Source of the DNA: Corynebacterium sp.
GTDB taxonomy: Bacteria > Actinomycetota > Actinomycetes > Mycobacteriales > Mycobacteriaceae
DNA: 64,000 nt
NCBI GenBank assembly: GCA_030531005.1
Contig: JAUMTW010000005.1
Location: 62,001-126,000, forward strand
Direction: 5' to 3'
The notes under the pieces were generated by a model. It made no database searches, was not told where the DNA came from, and saw only the letters and a program-made list of their open reading frames with translations. Every line of letters begins with the position of its first letter. Within the stretch, counting starts at the first letter, position 1. This document shows positions 38,538 through 47,995 of this stretch, in pieces. The position numbers were made by a program, and so were the translations under genes.

Positions 38538-39938
38538 ATGCCCACCCGCATCGCAATCATCGGCGGCGGCCCCGCTGGTTATGAAGCAGCCCTCGCAGGC
38601 GCCAAGTACGGCGCCGAAATTACCCTCATCGAAGACCGCGGACTTGGAGGTGCCGCTGTGATCGATGACTGTGTGCCTTCGAAATCCTTCATCGCCGGCG
38701 CTAACATTAAGACCGACCTTCGCCGCGCTGATGACATGGGTCTCAACCGCGGTATTAAGGCCGATTTGATGATCGACATTCTCAACGAGCGTGTCCATGC
38801 CTTAGCCCAAGAGCAATCTCAAGATGTCCGTGATGCCATTGAGCGCGCGGGCATTCGCATTATTGATGGCCGCGGGCGCTTTGCGCACTCCGATAGGGAG
38901 CACGTGCTGCATTATGTAGATGTCGAAACCGATGGTTCTGTCGAAACCATCGAATGCGATCTCGTGTTGATCGCCACCGGGGCTACCCCGCGCGTATTGC
39001 CCGGCGCAAAGCCGGATGGGGACCGCATCCTCAACTGGCGGCAGGTCTACAACTTGCAAGAGCTTCCTGAGCATCTCATTGTTGTGGGTAGTGGCGTCAC
39101 CGGCGCGGAATTCGTTTCCGCTTTCGCCGAATTAGGTGTCAAAGTAACTATGGTGGCATCGCGCGATCGCATTCTGCCACATGATGATGCGGATGCCGCC
39201 GACACTCTGGAAACCGTATTGGCCGAGCGCGGCGTGGAGCTTGTGAAGCACGCGCGCGTGGAGGAAGTTAGGCGCGAAGGCGATGTGGTGCGCGTGATTA
39301 CGACCGATGGTCGTGAAATCACTGGCAGCCATGCCTTGATGACTGTAGGTTCTGTTCCTAACACCGCCAACCTTGGGCTCGAGGAGATTGGGGTGGAAAC
39401 CACGAATTCTGGGCACATTAAGGTGGACCGGGTTTCGCGTACTTCCGTGCCTGGTGTGTATGCCGGCGGGGACTGCACCGATCTTTTCCCTCTGGCATCA
39501 GTGGCCGCAATGCAGGGTCGTATTGCGATGTATCATGCCCTTGGTGAGGGTGTAAGCCCACTGCGCATGAAGACGGTAGCGACTGCGGTGTTCACCCGTC
39601 CTGAGATCGCCGCGGTAGGTGTGACTGAGGCCGAGATCGAACAAGGTCCAGTGCGTGCCCGTACCGTGATGCTGCCGTTGGACACGAACCCGCGGGCGAA
39701 GATGCGTTCGCTGCGTCACGGCTTCGTCAAACTCTTCTGCCGGCAGAACTCTGGCATCGTGATTGGTGGGGTAGTGGTTGCCCCAATGGCATCTGAATTG
39801 ATCCTGCCGGTCGCAGTGGCTGTTTCAAATAAGCTTACGGTGGCTGATCTTGCCCAGAGCTTTGCGGTGTACCCATCTCTGTCTGGCTCGGTTACTGAGG
39901 CTGCCCGCCAACTCGTGCAGCACGACGATTTGGATTAG
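38538..39938 (+). CDS. lpdA: Flavoprotein NAD(P)H quinone reductase LpdA
   Basis: A 466-residue pyridine nucleotide-disulfide oxidoreductase-fold protein. The FAD motif is IGGGPAGYEAA at the start, the NAD(P) motif VVGSGVTGAEF at about residue 175, and a second FAD motif GVYAGGDCT at about 310. The redox pair is incomplete: GGAAVIDDCVPSK keeps only the second cysteine. This is exactly the state of M. tuberculosis LpdA (Rv3303c), which is an NAD(P)H quinone reductase and not a lipoamide dehydrogenase. ATG 38538 follows CTGGAGG; the upstream GTG is less likely. Confidence 0.93.
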   Translation: MPTRIAIIGGGPAGYEAALAGAKYGAEITLIEDRGLGGAAVIDDCVPSKSFIAGANIKTDLRRADDMGLNRGIKADLMIDILNERVHALAQEQSQDVRDAIERAGIRIIDGRGRFAHSDREHVLHYVDVETDGSVETIECDLVLIATGATPRVLPGAKPDGDRILNWRQVYNLQELPEHLIVVGSGVTGAEFVSAFAELGVKVTMVASRDRILPHDDADAADTLETVLAERGVELVKHARVEEVRREGDVVRVITTDGREITGSHALMTVGSVPNTANLGLEEIGVETTNSGHIKVDRVSRTSVPGVYAGGDCTDLFPLASVAAMQGRIAMYHALGEGVSPLRMKTVATAVFTRPEIAAVGVTEAEIEQGPVRARTVMLPLDTNPRAKMRSLRHGFVKLFCRQNSGIVIGGVVVAPMASELILPVAVAVSNKLTVADLAQSFAVYPSLSGSVTEAARQLVQHDDLD

Positions 39939-40332
39939 CGAGCACTTTACTGCCGCAGCGGTAACCTGAATCCCGGTATGTGTTCCGCTTCGATCGTGCA
40001 GCGGCCGGGTGTTCGTCGATGCGGTGATGACCAGTGAATAGGGTGATTTACGTCGCTACCCTGTAGACTGTCTATGAATCGACAGGAAAGACTACAGCCA
40101 TGGTAATTCCAACTTGTTAGCGTTATGTCATTGCCCTAAGCACTAGCAAAGACACAGCTAAGGGGTGTGCGCGGAGCGCTTGCATCAATGCACATGGCGC
40201 AGCACCCTCAATACAGCGCATTTGATGCCGCGCTAACACCGAGATTGCCGTGGATGAGCTTCCGGTTCAGCTGATGACCCCCTGTGTTTTCTGGTCGCTA
40301 CGTCGGCCGTTTTCTACTGTAAGGATTTCACC
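39939..40332. other. Upstream region of pyc, no gene seen
   Basis: About 390 nt. It includes the palindrome TAGACTGTCTA at about 40062-40072 and must hold the pyc promoter. Nothing else is recognised; the spacing of the palindrome halves (1 nt) is not that of McbR sites. Confidence 0.4.
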
Positions 40333-43300
40333 TTGACTGCTACTTCGAATCAACAAGGTATTGACTCTTTCTCGAAGATCTTGGTCGCCAACCGCGGCGA
40401 GATCGCAGTGCGCGCTTTCCGCGCCTCTTTCGAGACTGGGGCAAGCACTGTTGCGGTGTACCCATGGGAAGACCGCAACTCCTTCCACCGCTCTTTTGCC
40501 TCCGAGGCCGTGCTTATCGGTAAGGGTGGCTCTGCGGTAAAGGCCTACTTGGATATTGACGAAATCATTCGCGCAGCCAAGAAGTCTGGGGCAGATGCAG
40601 TCTACCCAGGTTATGGTTTCCTTTCCGAGAATGCACAATTGGCAGAAAAATGCCGCGAAAATGGGCTAACCTTCATCGGCCCGCCTCCACGTGTGCTTAA
40701 GCTCACCGGTGATAAGGCGGCCGCGGTGACCGCTGCCCGCGAGGCTGGCCTGCCTACTTTGAGCGAATCGGAGGCGACTGAGGACATCCAAAAGCTGGTT
40801 TCCTACGCCGCGGATCAAGAATTTCCGCTGTTCGTCAAAGCGCTGGCTGGTGGTGGTGGCCGCGGCATGCGTTTCGTGCCTGACCTCGACTCCCTAGAGT
40901 CCCTAGCCGGCGAGGCTTCGCGTGAGGCTGCAGCAGCCTTCGGCGATGGTCGTGTCTACATCGAGCGCGCCGTCATCAACCCGCAGCATATTGAGGTCCA
41001 GATCCTCGCTGACTCTCAAGGCAATATCGTGCACCTTTATGAGCGTGACTGCTCCCTGCAGCGCCGCCATCAAAAGGTAGTTGAAATTGCGCCTGCCCAG
41101 CACTTAGACCCGCAGCTGCGCGAGCGTATCTGTGCCGATGCCGTCGCCTTCGCAAAGCACATCGGCTATGAGGGAGCGGGCACCGTGGAGTTCCTCGTGG
41201 ACGAACAGGGCAATCACGTCTTCATCGAGATGAACCCGCGCATCCAGGTGGAGCATACTGTGACCGAAGAGGTTACACAGGTTGACTTGGTGAAGTCACA
41301 GATCCTCATCGCAGCTGGTGTTTCCTTGGATGAGTTGGGCTTGTCGCAAGACACCATCGTCACTGAGGGTGCTGCCTTACAGTGCCGTATCACCACCGAA
41401 GACCCCAACAATGGCTTCCGTCCTGATACCGGTACAATCAACGCTTATCGTTCGCCTGGTGGTGCAGGTGTGCGTTTGGATGGCGCTGCCATGCTCGGCG
41501 GGGAGATTACTCCGAACTTTGACTCTATGTTGGTGAAGCTCACCTGCCGTGGTGCCGACTTTGCCACTGCCGTTGCCCGCGCGCAGCGAGCCCTTGCCGA
41601 GTTCACTGTCTCTGGCGTAGCCACCAACATCGGCTTCCTGCGCGCTCTGCTGCGTGAGTCAGACTTCCAGACTAAGCGCATTGACACTGGCTTCATTAGC
41701 GAGCATCCGTGGCTGCTGCAAGCACCACCGGCTGACGACGAGCAAGGCCGCATTCTGGAGTTCTTGGCAGATGTGACTGTGAATAAGCCACATGGCCCAC
41801 GTCCAAATGTGGTGGAGCCTGCTTTGAAGCTTCCGCCAGAACCATCGGGTGAGTTGCCTCGCGGCTCCCGCGATCGTTTGCTGCAACTCGGCCCTGTGGA
41901 GTTCGCCCGCCATCTGCGCAAGCAGGATGCGCTGGCAGTCACCGACACTACCTTCCGTGATGCCCACCAGTCTTTGTTGGCAACGCGCGTTCGCTCGAAC
42001 ACCTTGGTCGATGCTGCCCGGCACGTGGCCCACTTGACCCCCGAGTTGCTCTCGGTGGAGGCGTGGGGTGGTGCAACCTACGATGTTGCCATGCGCTTCT
42101 TGCATGAAGACCCCTGGGAGCGCTTGGATCAGCTGCGTGAGGCGATGCCGAATGTGAATATCCAGATGTTGCTGCGCGGTCGAAATACGGTGGGCTACAC
42201 TCCATACCCTGATCTGGTGTGTAAGTCCTTCGTGGATGAGGCAGCTCGTTCCGGTGTGGATATCTTCCGCATCTTCGATGCCCTCAATGATGTCTCTCAG
42301 ATGCGCCCTGCTATTGAGGCAGTGTTGGAGACCGATAAGGCGGTTGCCGAGGTAGCGCTGGCATACTCTGGTGATCTCACCAACCCCAAGGAAGACCTCT
42401 ACACGCTCGACTACTACCTGCACCTTGCCGAGGAGATCGTGGAGGCCGGGGCGCATATCTTGGCTATTAAGGATATGGCAGGTTTGATGAAGCCTGCTGC
42501 TGCCGCAAAGCTCGTAGATGCCTTGCGCTCGCGCTTCGACCTGCCAGTGCACGTGCACACGCACGATACTGCCGGTGGTCAGCTCGCAACCTACTGGGCT
42601 GCTGCTCGTGCTGGTGCCGATGCCGTGGATGGAGCCGCAGCACCATTATCCGGTACAACCTCGCAGCCGCCACTTTCAGCGATTGTTGCAAGTTTCGCAG
42701 GTACGTACCGCGATACCGGCATCGACCTGGCAGCCGTTGATGCCTTGGAGCCATATTGGGAGGCTGTACGTAAGCTCTACGCCCCATTCGAATCCGGTAC
42801 CCCTGGCCCAACCGGTCGTGTCTACAAGCACGAGATCCCCGGTGGTCAGCTTTCCAACCTACGTGCGCAAGCTCAAGATTTGGGTCTCGCCGATCAGTTC
42901 GAGCTCATCGAGGATAACTATGCCGCTGTGAATGAGATGCTTGGCCGTCCAACCAAGGTGACCCCTTCCTCGAAAGTTGTGGGCGACTTGGCACTCTACC
43001 TCGTGGGTGCCGGCGTGAGCCCCGAGGAGTTCGCAGCTGATCCGCAGAAATATGACATTCCAGACTCGGTTATCGCTTTCCTACAAGGAGAGCTAGGTAC
43101 CCCTCCAGGTGGCTGGCCGACCGAGTTGCGTGAAAAGGCGCTGGCTGGCCGGCCACAGCGCAGTGGCAGCACCAATACCCTTGATGATGCCGACAGCGAG
43201 GCTTTGCAGGATCCAAAGCAGGTCCGCAAGACCTTAGATCGCTTGCTTTTCCCGAAGCCAGCCAAGGAGTTCGCAGAGCACCGCCGCCATTATGGGGATA

Positions 43301-43749
43301 CTACTTTGCTGGGCGATTCCGAATTTCTTTATGGGCTGCCCGAGGGGAAAGAAACCGAGATCGAGACTACCGGTTCTTCAGTACCAATGATTGTGCGGCT
43401 GGATGCTGTGGGCGAGCCTGACGAAAAGGGTATGCGCAATGTGGTCTGCAACGTCAATGGCCAGATCCGCCCCATCCTGGTGCGTGACCGCAACGTCGAA
43501 TCGGTTACCCCATCTACCGAGAAGGCTGATCCCAATAATGAGGGGCATGTCGCTGCCCCATTCTCTGGGGTAGTACACGTGACGGCGGAAGCGGGCCAAG
43601 AGGTCAAGGCTGGCGATCCAGTTGCTGTGATCGAAGCAATGAAGATGGAAGCAACCATCTCTGCGACCAAAGCCGGTAAGATCTCGCGTATTGTTTTGAC
43701 TCAAGATACCAAGGTTGAAGGTGGTGACCTGCTGCTGGTCATCGATTAA
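40333..43749 (+). CDS. pyc: Pyruvate carboxylase
   Basis: A 1138-residue biotin enzyme that makes oxaloacetate from pyruvate, bicarbonate and ATP to refill the TCA cycle. Domain order: biotin carboxylase with ATP-grasp (about residues 12-460; [36 protein letters not shown]), carboxyltransferase (about 545-815; TDTTFRDAHQSLLATRVR and the metal site HVHTHDTAGG), allosteric linker, and a C-terminal biotin carrier with EAMKMEAT (biotinylated Lys). The start is TTG at 40333, eight bases after AAGGAT. BirA for biotinylation is encoded further right. A strong terminator follows. Confidence 0.98.
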   Translation: MTATSNQQGIDSFSKILVANRGEIAVRAFRASFETGASTVAVYPWEDRNSFHRSFASEAVLIGKGGSAVKAYLDIDEIIRAAKKSGADAVYPGYGFLSENAQLAEKCRENGLTFIGPPPRVLKLTGDKAAAVTAAREAGLPTLSESEATEDIQKLVSYAADQEFPLFVKALAGGGGRGMRFVPDLDSLESLAGEASREAAAAFGDGRVYIERAVINPQHIEVQILADSQGNIVHLYERDCSLQRRHQKVVEIAPAQHLDPQLRERICADAVAFAKHIGYEGAGTVEFLVDEQGNHVFIEMNPRIQVEHTVTEEVTQVDLVKSQILIAAGVSLDELGLSQDTIVTEGAALQCRITTEDPNNGFRPDTGTINAYRSPGGAGVRLDGAAMLGGEITPNFDSMLVKLTCRGADFATAVARAQRALAEFTVSGVATNIGFLRALLRESDFQTKRIDTGFISEHPWLLQAPPADDEQGRILEFLADVTVNKPHGPRPNVVEPALKLPPEPSGELPRGSRDRLLQLGPVEFARHLRKQDALAVTDTTFRDAHQSLLATRVRSNTLVDAARHVAHLTPELLSVEAWGGATYDVAMRFLHEDPWERLDQLREAMPNVNIQMLLRGRNTVGYTPYPDLVCKSFVDEAARSGVDIFRIFDALNDVSQMRPAIEAVLETDKAVAEVALAYSGDLTNPKEDLYTLDYYLHLAEEIVEAGAHILAIKDMAGLMKPAAAAKLVDALRSRFDLPVHVHTHDTAGGQLATYWAAARAGADAVDGAAAPLSGTTSQPPLSAIVASFAGTYRDTGIDLAAVDALEPYWEAVRKLYAPFESGTPGPTGRVYKHEIPGGQLSNLRAQAQDLGLADQFELIEDNYAAVNEMLGRPTKVTPSSKVVGDLALYLVGAGVSPEEFAADPQKYDIPDSVIAFLQGELGTPPGGWPTELREKALAGRPQRSGSTNTLDDADSEALQDPKQVRKTLDRLLFPKPAKEFAEHRRHYGDTTLLGDSEFLYGLPEGKETEIETTGSSVPMIVRLDAVGEPDEKGMRNVVCNVNGQIRPILVRDRNVESVTPSTEKADPNNEGHVAAPFSGVVHVTAEAGQEVKAGDPVAVIEAMKMEATISATKAGKISRIVLTQDTKVEGGDLLLVID

Positions 43750-43845
43750 GCAGTGGAGACTGAGCAACTCGGCTGTGCTGATTGAGTACATGAAGTGCGA
43801 AGCATAGCTGGGATGATGCCCAGCGAGCCAGGCATGGCATACAGT

Positions 43846-43885
43846 AAAGCGCCCGAAGGAACGGTGAGAACCTTCGGGCGCTTTG
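43846..43885 (+). terminator. Terminator of pyc
   Basis: AAAGCGCCCGAAGG pairs with CCTTCGGGCGCTTT around an 11-base loop; it may act in both directions because the next gene is convergent. Confidence 0.85.
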
Positions 43886-43896
43886 CTATCCAACGT

Positions 43897-44274
43897 TTAT
43901 GTACCGCTGGTCGTGACGTTAACACCGGATGCATGACACCACCGGAGGATGGGCTCGCGGATTTCTGCCACTGCGTCCCCGATGGTCTTGGTTTCTACAT
44001 CTGGGTCATTGGGCAGTACGCAGGCGGGATCGCCCACGGGATAGATCTCGAGCACACCGCTGGCAACATCGAGGTGTGCGAAGGCGATCATCTCCACGCG
44101 GGTTTGCTCGCATACCGCCCAGGTGTATGCCTGATCTGCCTGCCAGCCGGCAGTGGCAGTGGTGATATCGAAGTCGCTAGTGGTGTTCGATAGTGCAGGG
44201 GCATCGTCGATGCGGTCATCATTGTGCAAAGGGCGGGCGTAGAACCGCCCGCCGTTGATTTCAGTAGCATCCAT
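43897..44274 (-). CDS. Hypothetical protein between pyc and accBC
   Basis: A 125-residue soluble protein with no signal peptide or membrane helix. It starts MDATEINGGRFYARPLHNDDRIDDAPAL, split by me into a conserved-looking RFYARPL turn, and continues as a mixed alpha/beta domain with two cysteines. I do not recognise the family. It lies 33 nt downstream of accBC on the same strand and may be co-transcribed with it. The last eight codons before the stop are encoded by a copy of the dispersed 18-bp motif, so the natural C-terminus may once have been shorter or different. Confidence 0.65.
   Translation of the reverse strand: MDATEINGGRFYARPLHNDDRIDDAPALSNTTSDFDITTATAGWQADQAYTWAVCEQTRVEMIAFAHLDVASGVLEIYPVGDPACVLPNDPDVETKTIGDAVAEIREPILRWCHASGVNVTTSGT
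43904..43921 (-). repeat. Copy of a dispersed 18-bp motif inside a gene end
   Basis: The plus strand reads CCGCTGGTCGTGACGTTA, one base different from the copy at 7369-7386. It forms the last codons (VNVTTSG) of the hypothetical gene. Confidence 0.5.
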
Positions 44275-44307
44275 ACTTTCTCAGTGTAGTCGCTACTTGA
44301 ACGATGT

Positions 44308-46071
44308 TTATTTGATTTCCAGCATTACTTCGCCCTTGGTCACACCACCGCCGGAACTGACAGCAACGTCTGTGACGGTACCGGCCTTGTGCGCCTTTAC
44401 CGGGTTTTCCATCTTCATGGCTTCAAGGACAACGACGGTATCGCCTTCCGCGACTTCAGTGCCTTCCTCGACAACCTTGATAACAGTGCCCTGCATTGGG
44501 GCAGCTACGGCATCACCGGAAATGGCAGCCTTGGCCTTGGCTGCACGCTTCTTCTTAGCCTTCTTTGGCGCAGGGCCACCACCTAAGTTGGCTGGCAATT
44601 TTATTTCGACGCGACGCCCATCAATTTCGACGATGACAGTTTGTGTTGGTTCTGTCTCGACCTCCGGAGCTTCGGTATCCTCGAATGGCTCTAGTGGGTT
44701 CACCCACGCTTCTTCAATCCACTTGGTGTAGACCTCGAAGCCTTCGTCATCGCCAACGAACGCCGGATTTTCTACGATGTGGCGGTGGAATGGCAGTACG
44801 GTTGGCATGCCCTCGATTTGATACTCGGCCAGTGCACGCCGGGAGCGTTCGAGTGCTTCTTGACGGGTCTCGCCGTAGACGATGAGCTTGGCAAGCATGG
44901 AGTCGAATTGGCCGCCGATAACAGAGCCTTGGGTAATACCGGAATCCATACGTATGCCAGGTCCACTTGGTTCGCGGTAGGCGGAAATGGTACCCGGGGC
45001 GGGCATGAAGCCGATGGCAGCGTCTTCACCATTGATGCGAAACTCAAAAGCATGCCCGCGTGGGGTGGGATCTTCCTTGATGTGTAGTTCGCGTCCTTCG
45101 GCGATACGGAACTGCTCTCGAACTAAGTCTAAGCCCGTGGTCACTTCGGTAACAGGGTGCTCTACCTGTAGGCGGGTGTTGACTTCCAGGAAGGAGATCA
45201 GGCCGTCGGAGCCCACCAGATATTCCACGGTGCCAGCGCCGTAGTATCCGGCTTCACGACAAATTGCCTTTGCGGATTCATGGAGGCGCTCGCGTTGCTC
45301 ATCAGTTAAGAATGGGGCAGGAGCTTCTTCGACTAGCTTTTGAAAGCGGCGCTGCAGCGAGCAGTCGCGGGTGCCGGCGACAACGACGTTGCCGTGCATA
45401 TCGGCAAGCACCTGGCATTCGACGTGGCGGGCTTTGTCGAGATAGCGCTCGACGAAACACTCGCCACGGCCGAAAGCGGCCACAGCCTCACGAGTGGCTG
45501 ACTCAAAGAGGTCAGCGACCTCACTCATTTCATAGGCGACCTTCATGCCGCGTCCACCGCCACCATAAGCGGCCTTAATCGCAATCGGCAGTCCGTGCTC
45601 TTCTGCGAAGGCGACCACATCATCGGCGTTCTTGACTGGCTCCTTGGTGCCAGGTGCCATGGGGGCATTGGCTCGCAACGCGATGTGGCGCGCTGTGACT
45701 TTATCGCCGAGATCGCGGATGGATTGCGGGGAGGGTCCAATCCAGATCAGGCCGGCATCAATGACGGCTTGGGCGAAGTCTCCATTTTCGGAGAGGAAGC
45801 CGTAGCCGGGGTGGATAGCATTCGCGCCAGACTTGCGTGCGGCATCCAAAATCTTGTCGAAGACGAGATAGGTTTCCGCAGAAGTCTGCCCGCCCAAGGC
45901 GAAGGCTTCGTCGGCTAGCTGAACGAAGGGGGCATCGGCATCTGGGTCCGCATAGACAGCGACCGATGGGATGCCTGCATCACGGGCGGCACGGATTACG
46001 CGTACGGCAATCTCGCCGCGGTTTGCTACGAGGACCTTCGTAATTTTTTGGGTTGCTTCTTGTGCGGACAC
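44308..46071 (-). CDS. accBC: Acyl-CoA carboxylase alpha subunit (biotin carboxylase plus BCCP)
   Basis: A 587-residue subunit that carboxylates its own biotin for the AccD partners in malonyl-CoA and related syntheses feeding fatty and mycolic acids. Biotin carboxylase spans about residues 10-455 ([59 protein letters not shown]). The BCCP domain is at the C-terminus with EAMKMENPV carrying the biotin Lys, preceded by a Lys/Ala-rich linker. GTG 46071 follows AGGAGAG and gives the typical short N-terminus. accD, accE and birA lie in the same window. Confidence 0.97.
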   Translation of the reverse strand: MSAQEATQKITKVLVANRGEIAVRVIRAARDAGIPSVAVYADPDADAPFVQLADEAFALGGQTSAETYLVFDKILDAARKSGANAIHPGYGFLSENGDFAQAVIDAGLIWIGPSPQSIRDLGDKVTARHIALRANAPMAPGTKEPVKNADDVVAFAEEHGLPIAIKAAYGGGGRGMKVAYEMSEVADLFESATREAVAAFGRGECFVERYLDKARHVECQVLADMHGNVVVAGTRDCSLQRRFQKLVEEAPAPFLTDEQRERLHESAKAICREAGYYGAGTVEYLVGSDGLISFLEVNTRLQVEHPVTEVTTGLDLVREQFRIAEGRELHIKEDPTPRGHAFEFRINGEDAAIGFMPAPGTISAYREPSGPGIRMDSGITQGSVIGGQFDSMLAKLIVYGETRQEALERSRRALAEYQIEGMPTVLPFHRHIVENPAFVGDDEGFEVYTKWIEEAWVNPLEPFEDTEAPEVETEPTQTVIVEIDGRRVEIKLPANLGGGPAPKKAKKKRAAKAKAAISGDAVAAPMQGTVIKVVEEGTEVAEGDTVVVLEAMKMENPVKAHKAGTVTDVAVSSGGGVTKGEVMLEIK

Positions 46072-46389
46072 GCAAACTCTCCTCTTCCAGTGGCGAGATG
46101 CGGGCCGACTGCAAAACAGCAAGCGTTGCAAAATGCAGCGTACAAAGCTGCCAGTTGCATGGCAAAACGTGTCATAGCAGTATGTGCCAGGGGAAAGGGT
46201 GTTACGCCGATTCGTGCCAGAAAATTATAAAACCGGCTCCACAAACCCCTGTAGGCTTCGCCTGTGTTTTCAGCCAAGACCGCATCCTGGGTACAGTTTG
46301 TATTCTCCCACAGTGAAATGAAGCATGAAGTCGAAAATCAGTGTTCAAGAAGCGATAAGTGTAAATCTAACACCTTTTGGGGGTGTTTT
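46072..46389. other. Upstream region of accBC, no gene seen
   Basis: About 320 nt between accBC and the sulfurtransferase, both leftward. It should hold the accBC promoter and any fatty-acid-responsive operator. A hairpin lies at its right edge. Confidence 0.4.
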
Positions 46390-46391
46390 TT
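46369..46391. terminator. Possible terminator hairpin after the sulfurtransferase gene
   Basis: AACACC pairs with GGTGTT around a seven-base loop. The T-run is on the plus strand; on the minus strand only ATTT follows, so the direction of action is uncertain. Confidence 0.4.
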
Positions 46392-47265
46392 ACCCCTCTT
46401 TTTGGGCACTGTTCGCAATTGGGAGGCGAACCATGTTGCCCCATTCCAGCCAACCGCCGTCATAGTTGCGGACCTTGTCGTAGCCCAGCAGGTACTTCAG
46501 TACGAACCACGAGTGTGCCGCGCGATCGCCCAAAGCGCAGTAGACAACAATGTCGTCATCCTGGCGTGGCAAGTCGTAGACGTCCTTTAATTCGCTGAGG
46601 GAACGGAAGCGACAATTGGGGTACATGGAGCGGTCATCGGGCAGATTAATCGCGCCGGGGATGTGGCCGTGTCGTAAGGCTCCACCGCTCAAAGGTTGTG
46701 GCAGCGTACCGCCGGCGAAATTCGCCTCATCCCGGACATCGATAAGCGTCTGGTTATTCAGGTTCTCAAGCAGCTCACTGGCAAAGATGCGGGAGGCTGC
46801 ATCATTGCGCTCAATGATGGGGTAGCCAGTAGCAGGGTAGTTGGGGACAGTGAAACTTGTATCGCGTTCCTCCGTGATCCAGGCATCACGTCCGCCATTG
46901 AGTAGGCGCACATCCTTATGGCCGAAGAGGGTGAAGATCCAGAAAGTAAACGCTGCCCACCAATTGTTCTTGTCGCCATAAATCACTACGGTGTCATCGC
47001 GGGCGATGCCCTTGGCATCCATGAGTTTGGCGAAGGACTCGCCATCAATATAGTCGCGAGTATTTGGATCGTTTAGGTCATTGAGCCAATCAATGCGCAC
47101 CGCACCGGGGATGTGGCCGATGTCGTAGAGCAATGTGTCCTCATCGGACTCCACAACCTTGAGCCCAGGGGTTCCTAGGCGTGCACTTAACCACGATGCT
47201 GAAACGAGCGCTTCGGGGTGCGCATATTCCTGAAAATCTGGGTGAGGATCGAAGGGGATAGTCAT
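46390..47265 (-). CDS. Thiosulfate sulfurtransferase (rhodanese)
   Basis: A 291-residue protein with two tandem rhodanese domains (about residues 17-130 and 160-285). The active-site cysteine lies in VVYCALGDRAAHS of the second domain; the first domain is the usual inactive copy. It transfers sulfane sulfur from thiosulfate to a thiophilic acceptor. Similar genes (thtR/sseA/cysA type) sit beside the acyl-CoA carboxylase genes in many actinobacteria. The ATG follows TAAGGAG. Confidence 0.93.
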   Translation of the reverse strand: MTIPFDPHPDFQEYAHPEALVSASWLSARLGTPGLKVVESDEDTLLYDIGHIPGAVRIDWLNDLNDPNTRDYIDGESFAKLMDAKGIARDDTVVIYGDKNNWWAAFTFWIFTLFGHKDVRLLNGGRDAWITEERDTSFTVPNYPATGYPIIERNDAASRIFASELLENLNNQTLIDVRDEANFAGGTLPQPLSGGALRHGHIPGAINLPDDRSMYPNCRFRSLSELKDVYDLPRQDDDIVVYCALGDRAAHSWFVLKYLLGYDKVRNYDGGWLEWGNMVRLPIANSAQKEG

Positions 47266-47995
47266 AGTGCTCCTTATATACAGATATATAGTGGGCTGCA
47301 GATGCTGGAAATGCCAGGTCCGCAGGCTCGGCTGTGGCCACTTGGTGATGGGTGGCGCCCCTTTTGGCTTTCTGGTTGTAGAGAATACGTGAGTTTTTCT
47401 TCAAAATTCCTCCCGGGTGCCCATTTTGCCTGGAAAGGCCGGTTTTTGTGGCAGGGATCTCACTTTTCTTTAGTTTTTGGCCTACATTGCTAGCAAAATA
47501 GTGCTACCAAGTGGCCCGTGCGTGCGCTGTTGCTTAGTGAACACCGTTGGTTGTGACGTCACCGTTGGTTATGTCGCTAGCGTTGGTAGTGCTCTAGTCC
47601 TTACGCTTCAAGAAACCTGACAAAGCCAGTGCAACCTGTGCGCCTCTACAACTCACCAAGATGGGGGCGATGGAGAGGTGGAGGAATGCTGCTTTGAGCC
47701 GCAGGCAGACTACGATAGTAGGTGGTTGCTCACTATTGTGGGGAATAGTGGTGCGTGGCACACATCGTGCCACCACGTGCTGGCAAAGCCGATGGAGATT
47801 CATCGGTACTATGTCGGCAAAACCCTCATGGCGGGCAATCCGGCAGGCGAAGAATGCATCCCACGCACCAACGCTGGCCACCAGAAAAACGGTATGAAGC
47901 TCGGCTAGGCCGGAGGCTGTAAAAGGCAAGGGAAACTGAGAAAAGGTATCCGGCCTTGAGGCAAAGAAATGAATAAAGACCACGAAAGGAAGCGC
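47266..47995. other. 730-nt intergenic region with repeats
   Basis: Frames here (for example + strand 47661-47897 and 47678-47908) are short and show no family. It holds about three tandem copies of an 18-bp unit at 47544-47596. It is the promoter region of both flanking divergent genes. A decayed gene cannot be excluded. Confidence 0.4.
47544..47596 (+). repeat. Tandem copies related to the dispersed 18-bp motif
   Basis: CCGTTGGTTGTGACGTCA, then CCGTTGGTTATGTCGCTA, then a weaker GCGTTGGTAGTGCTCTA. The first is 15 of 18 identical to the copy at 7369-7386. Confidence 0.5.

Noticed and set aside
40062..40072. TAGACTGTCTA palindrome before pyc as a McbR site
   Set aside because: The half-sites are right but spaced by one base instead of six; position and flanks differ from the metX and metQ sites.
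41659..42564. Minus-strand open frame of 301 codons inside pyc
   Set aside because: Antisense to the pyruvate carboxylase core, which is intact and conserved.
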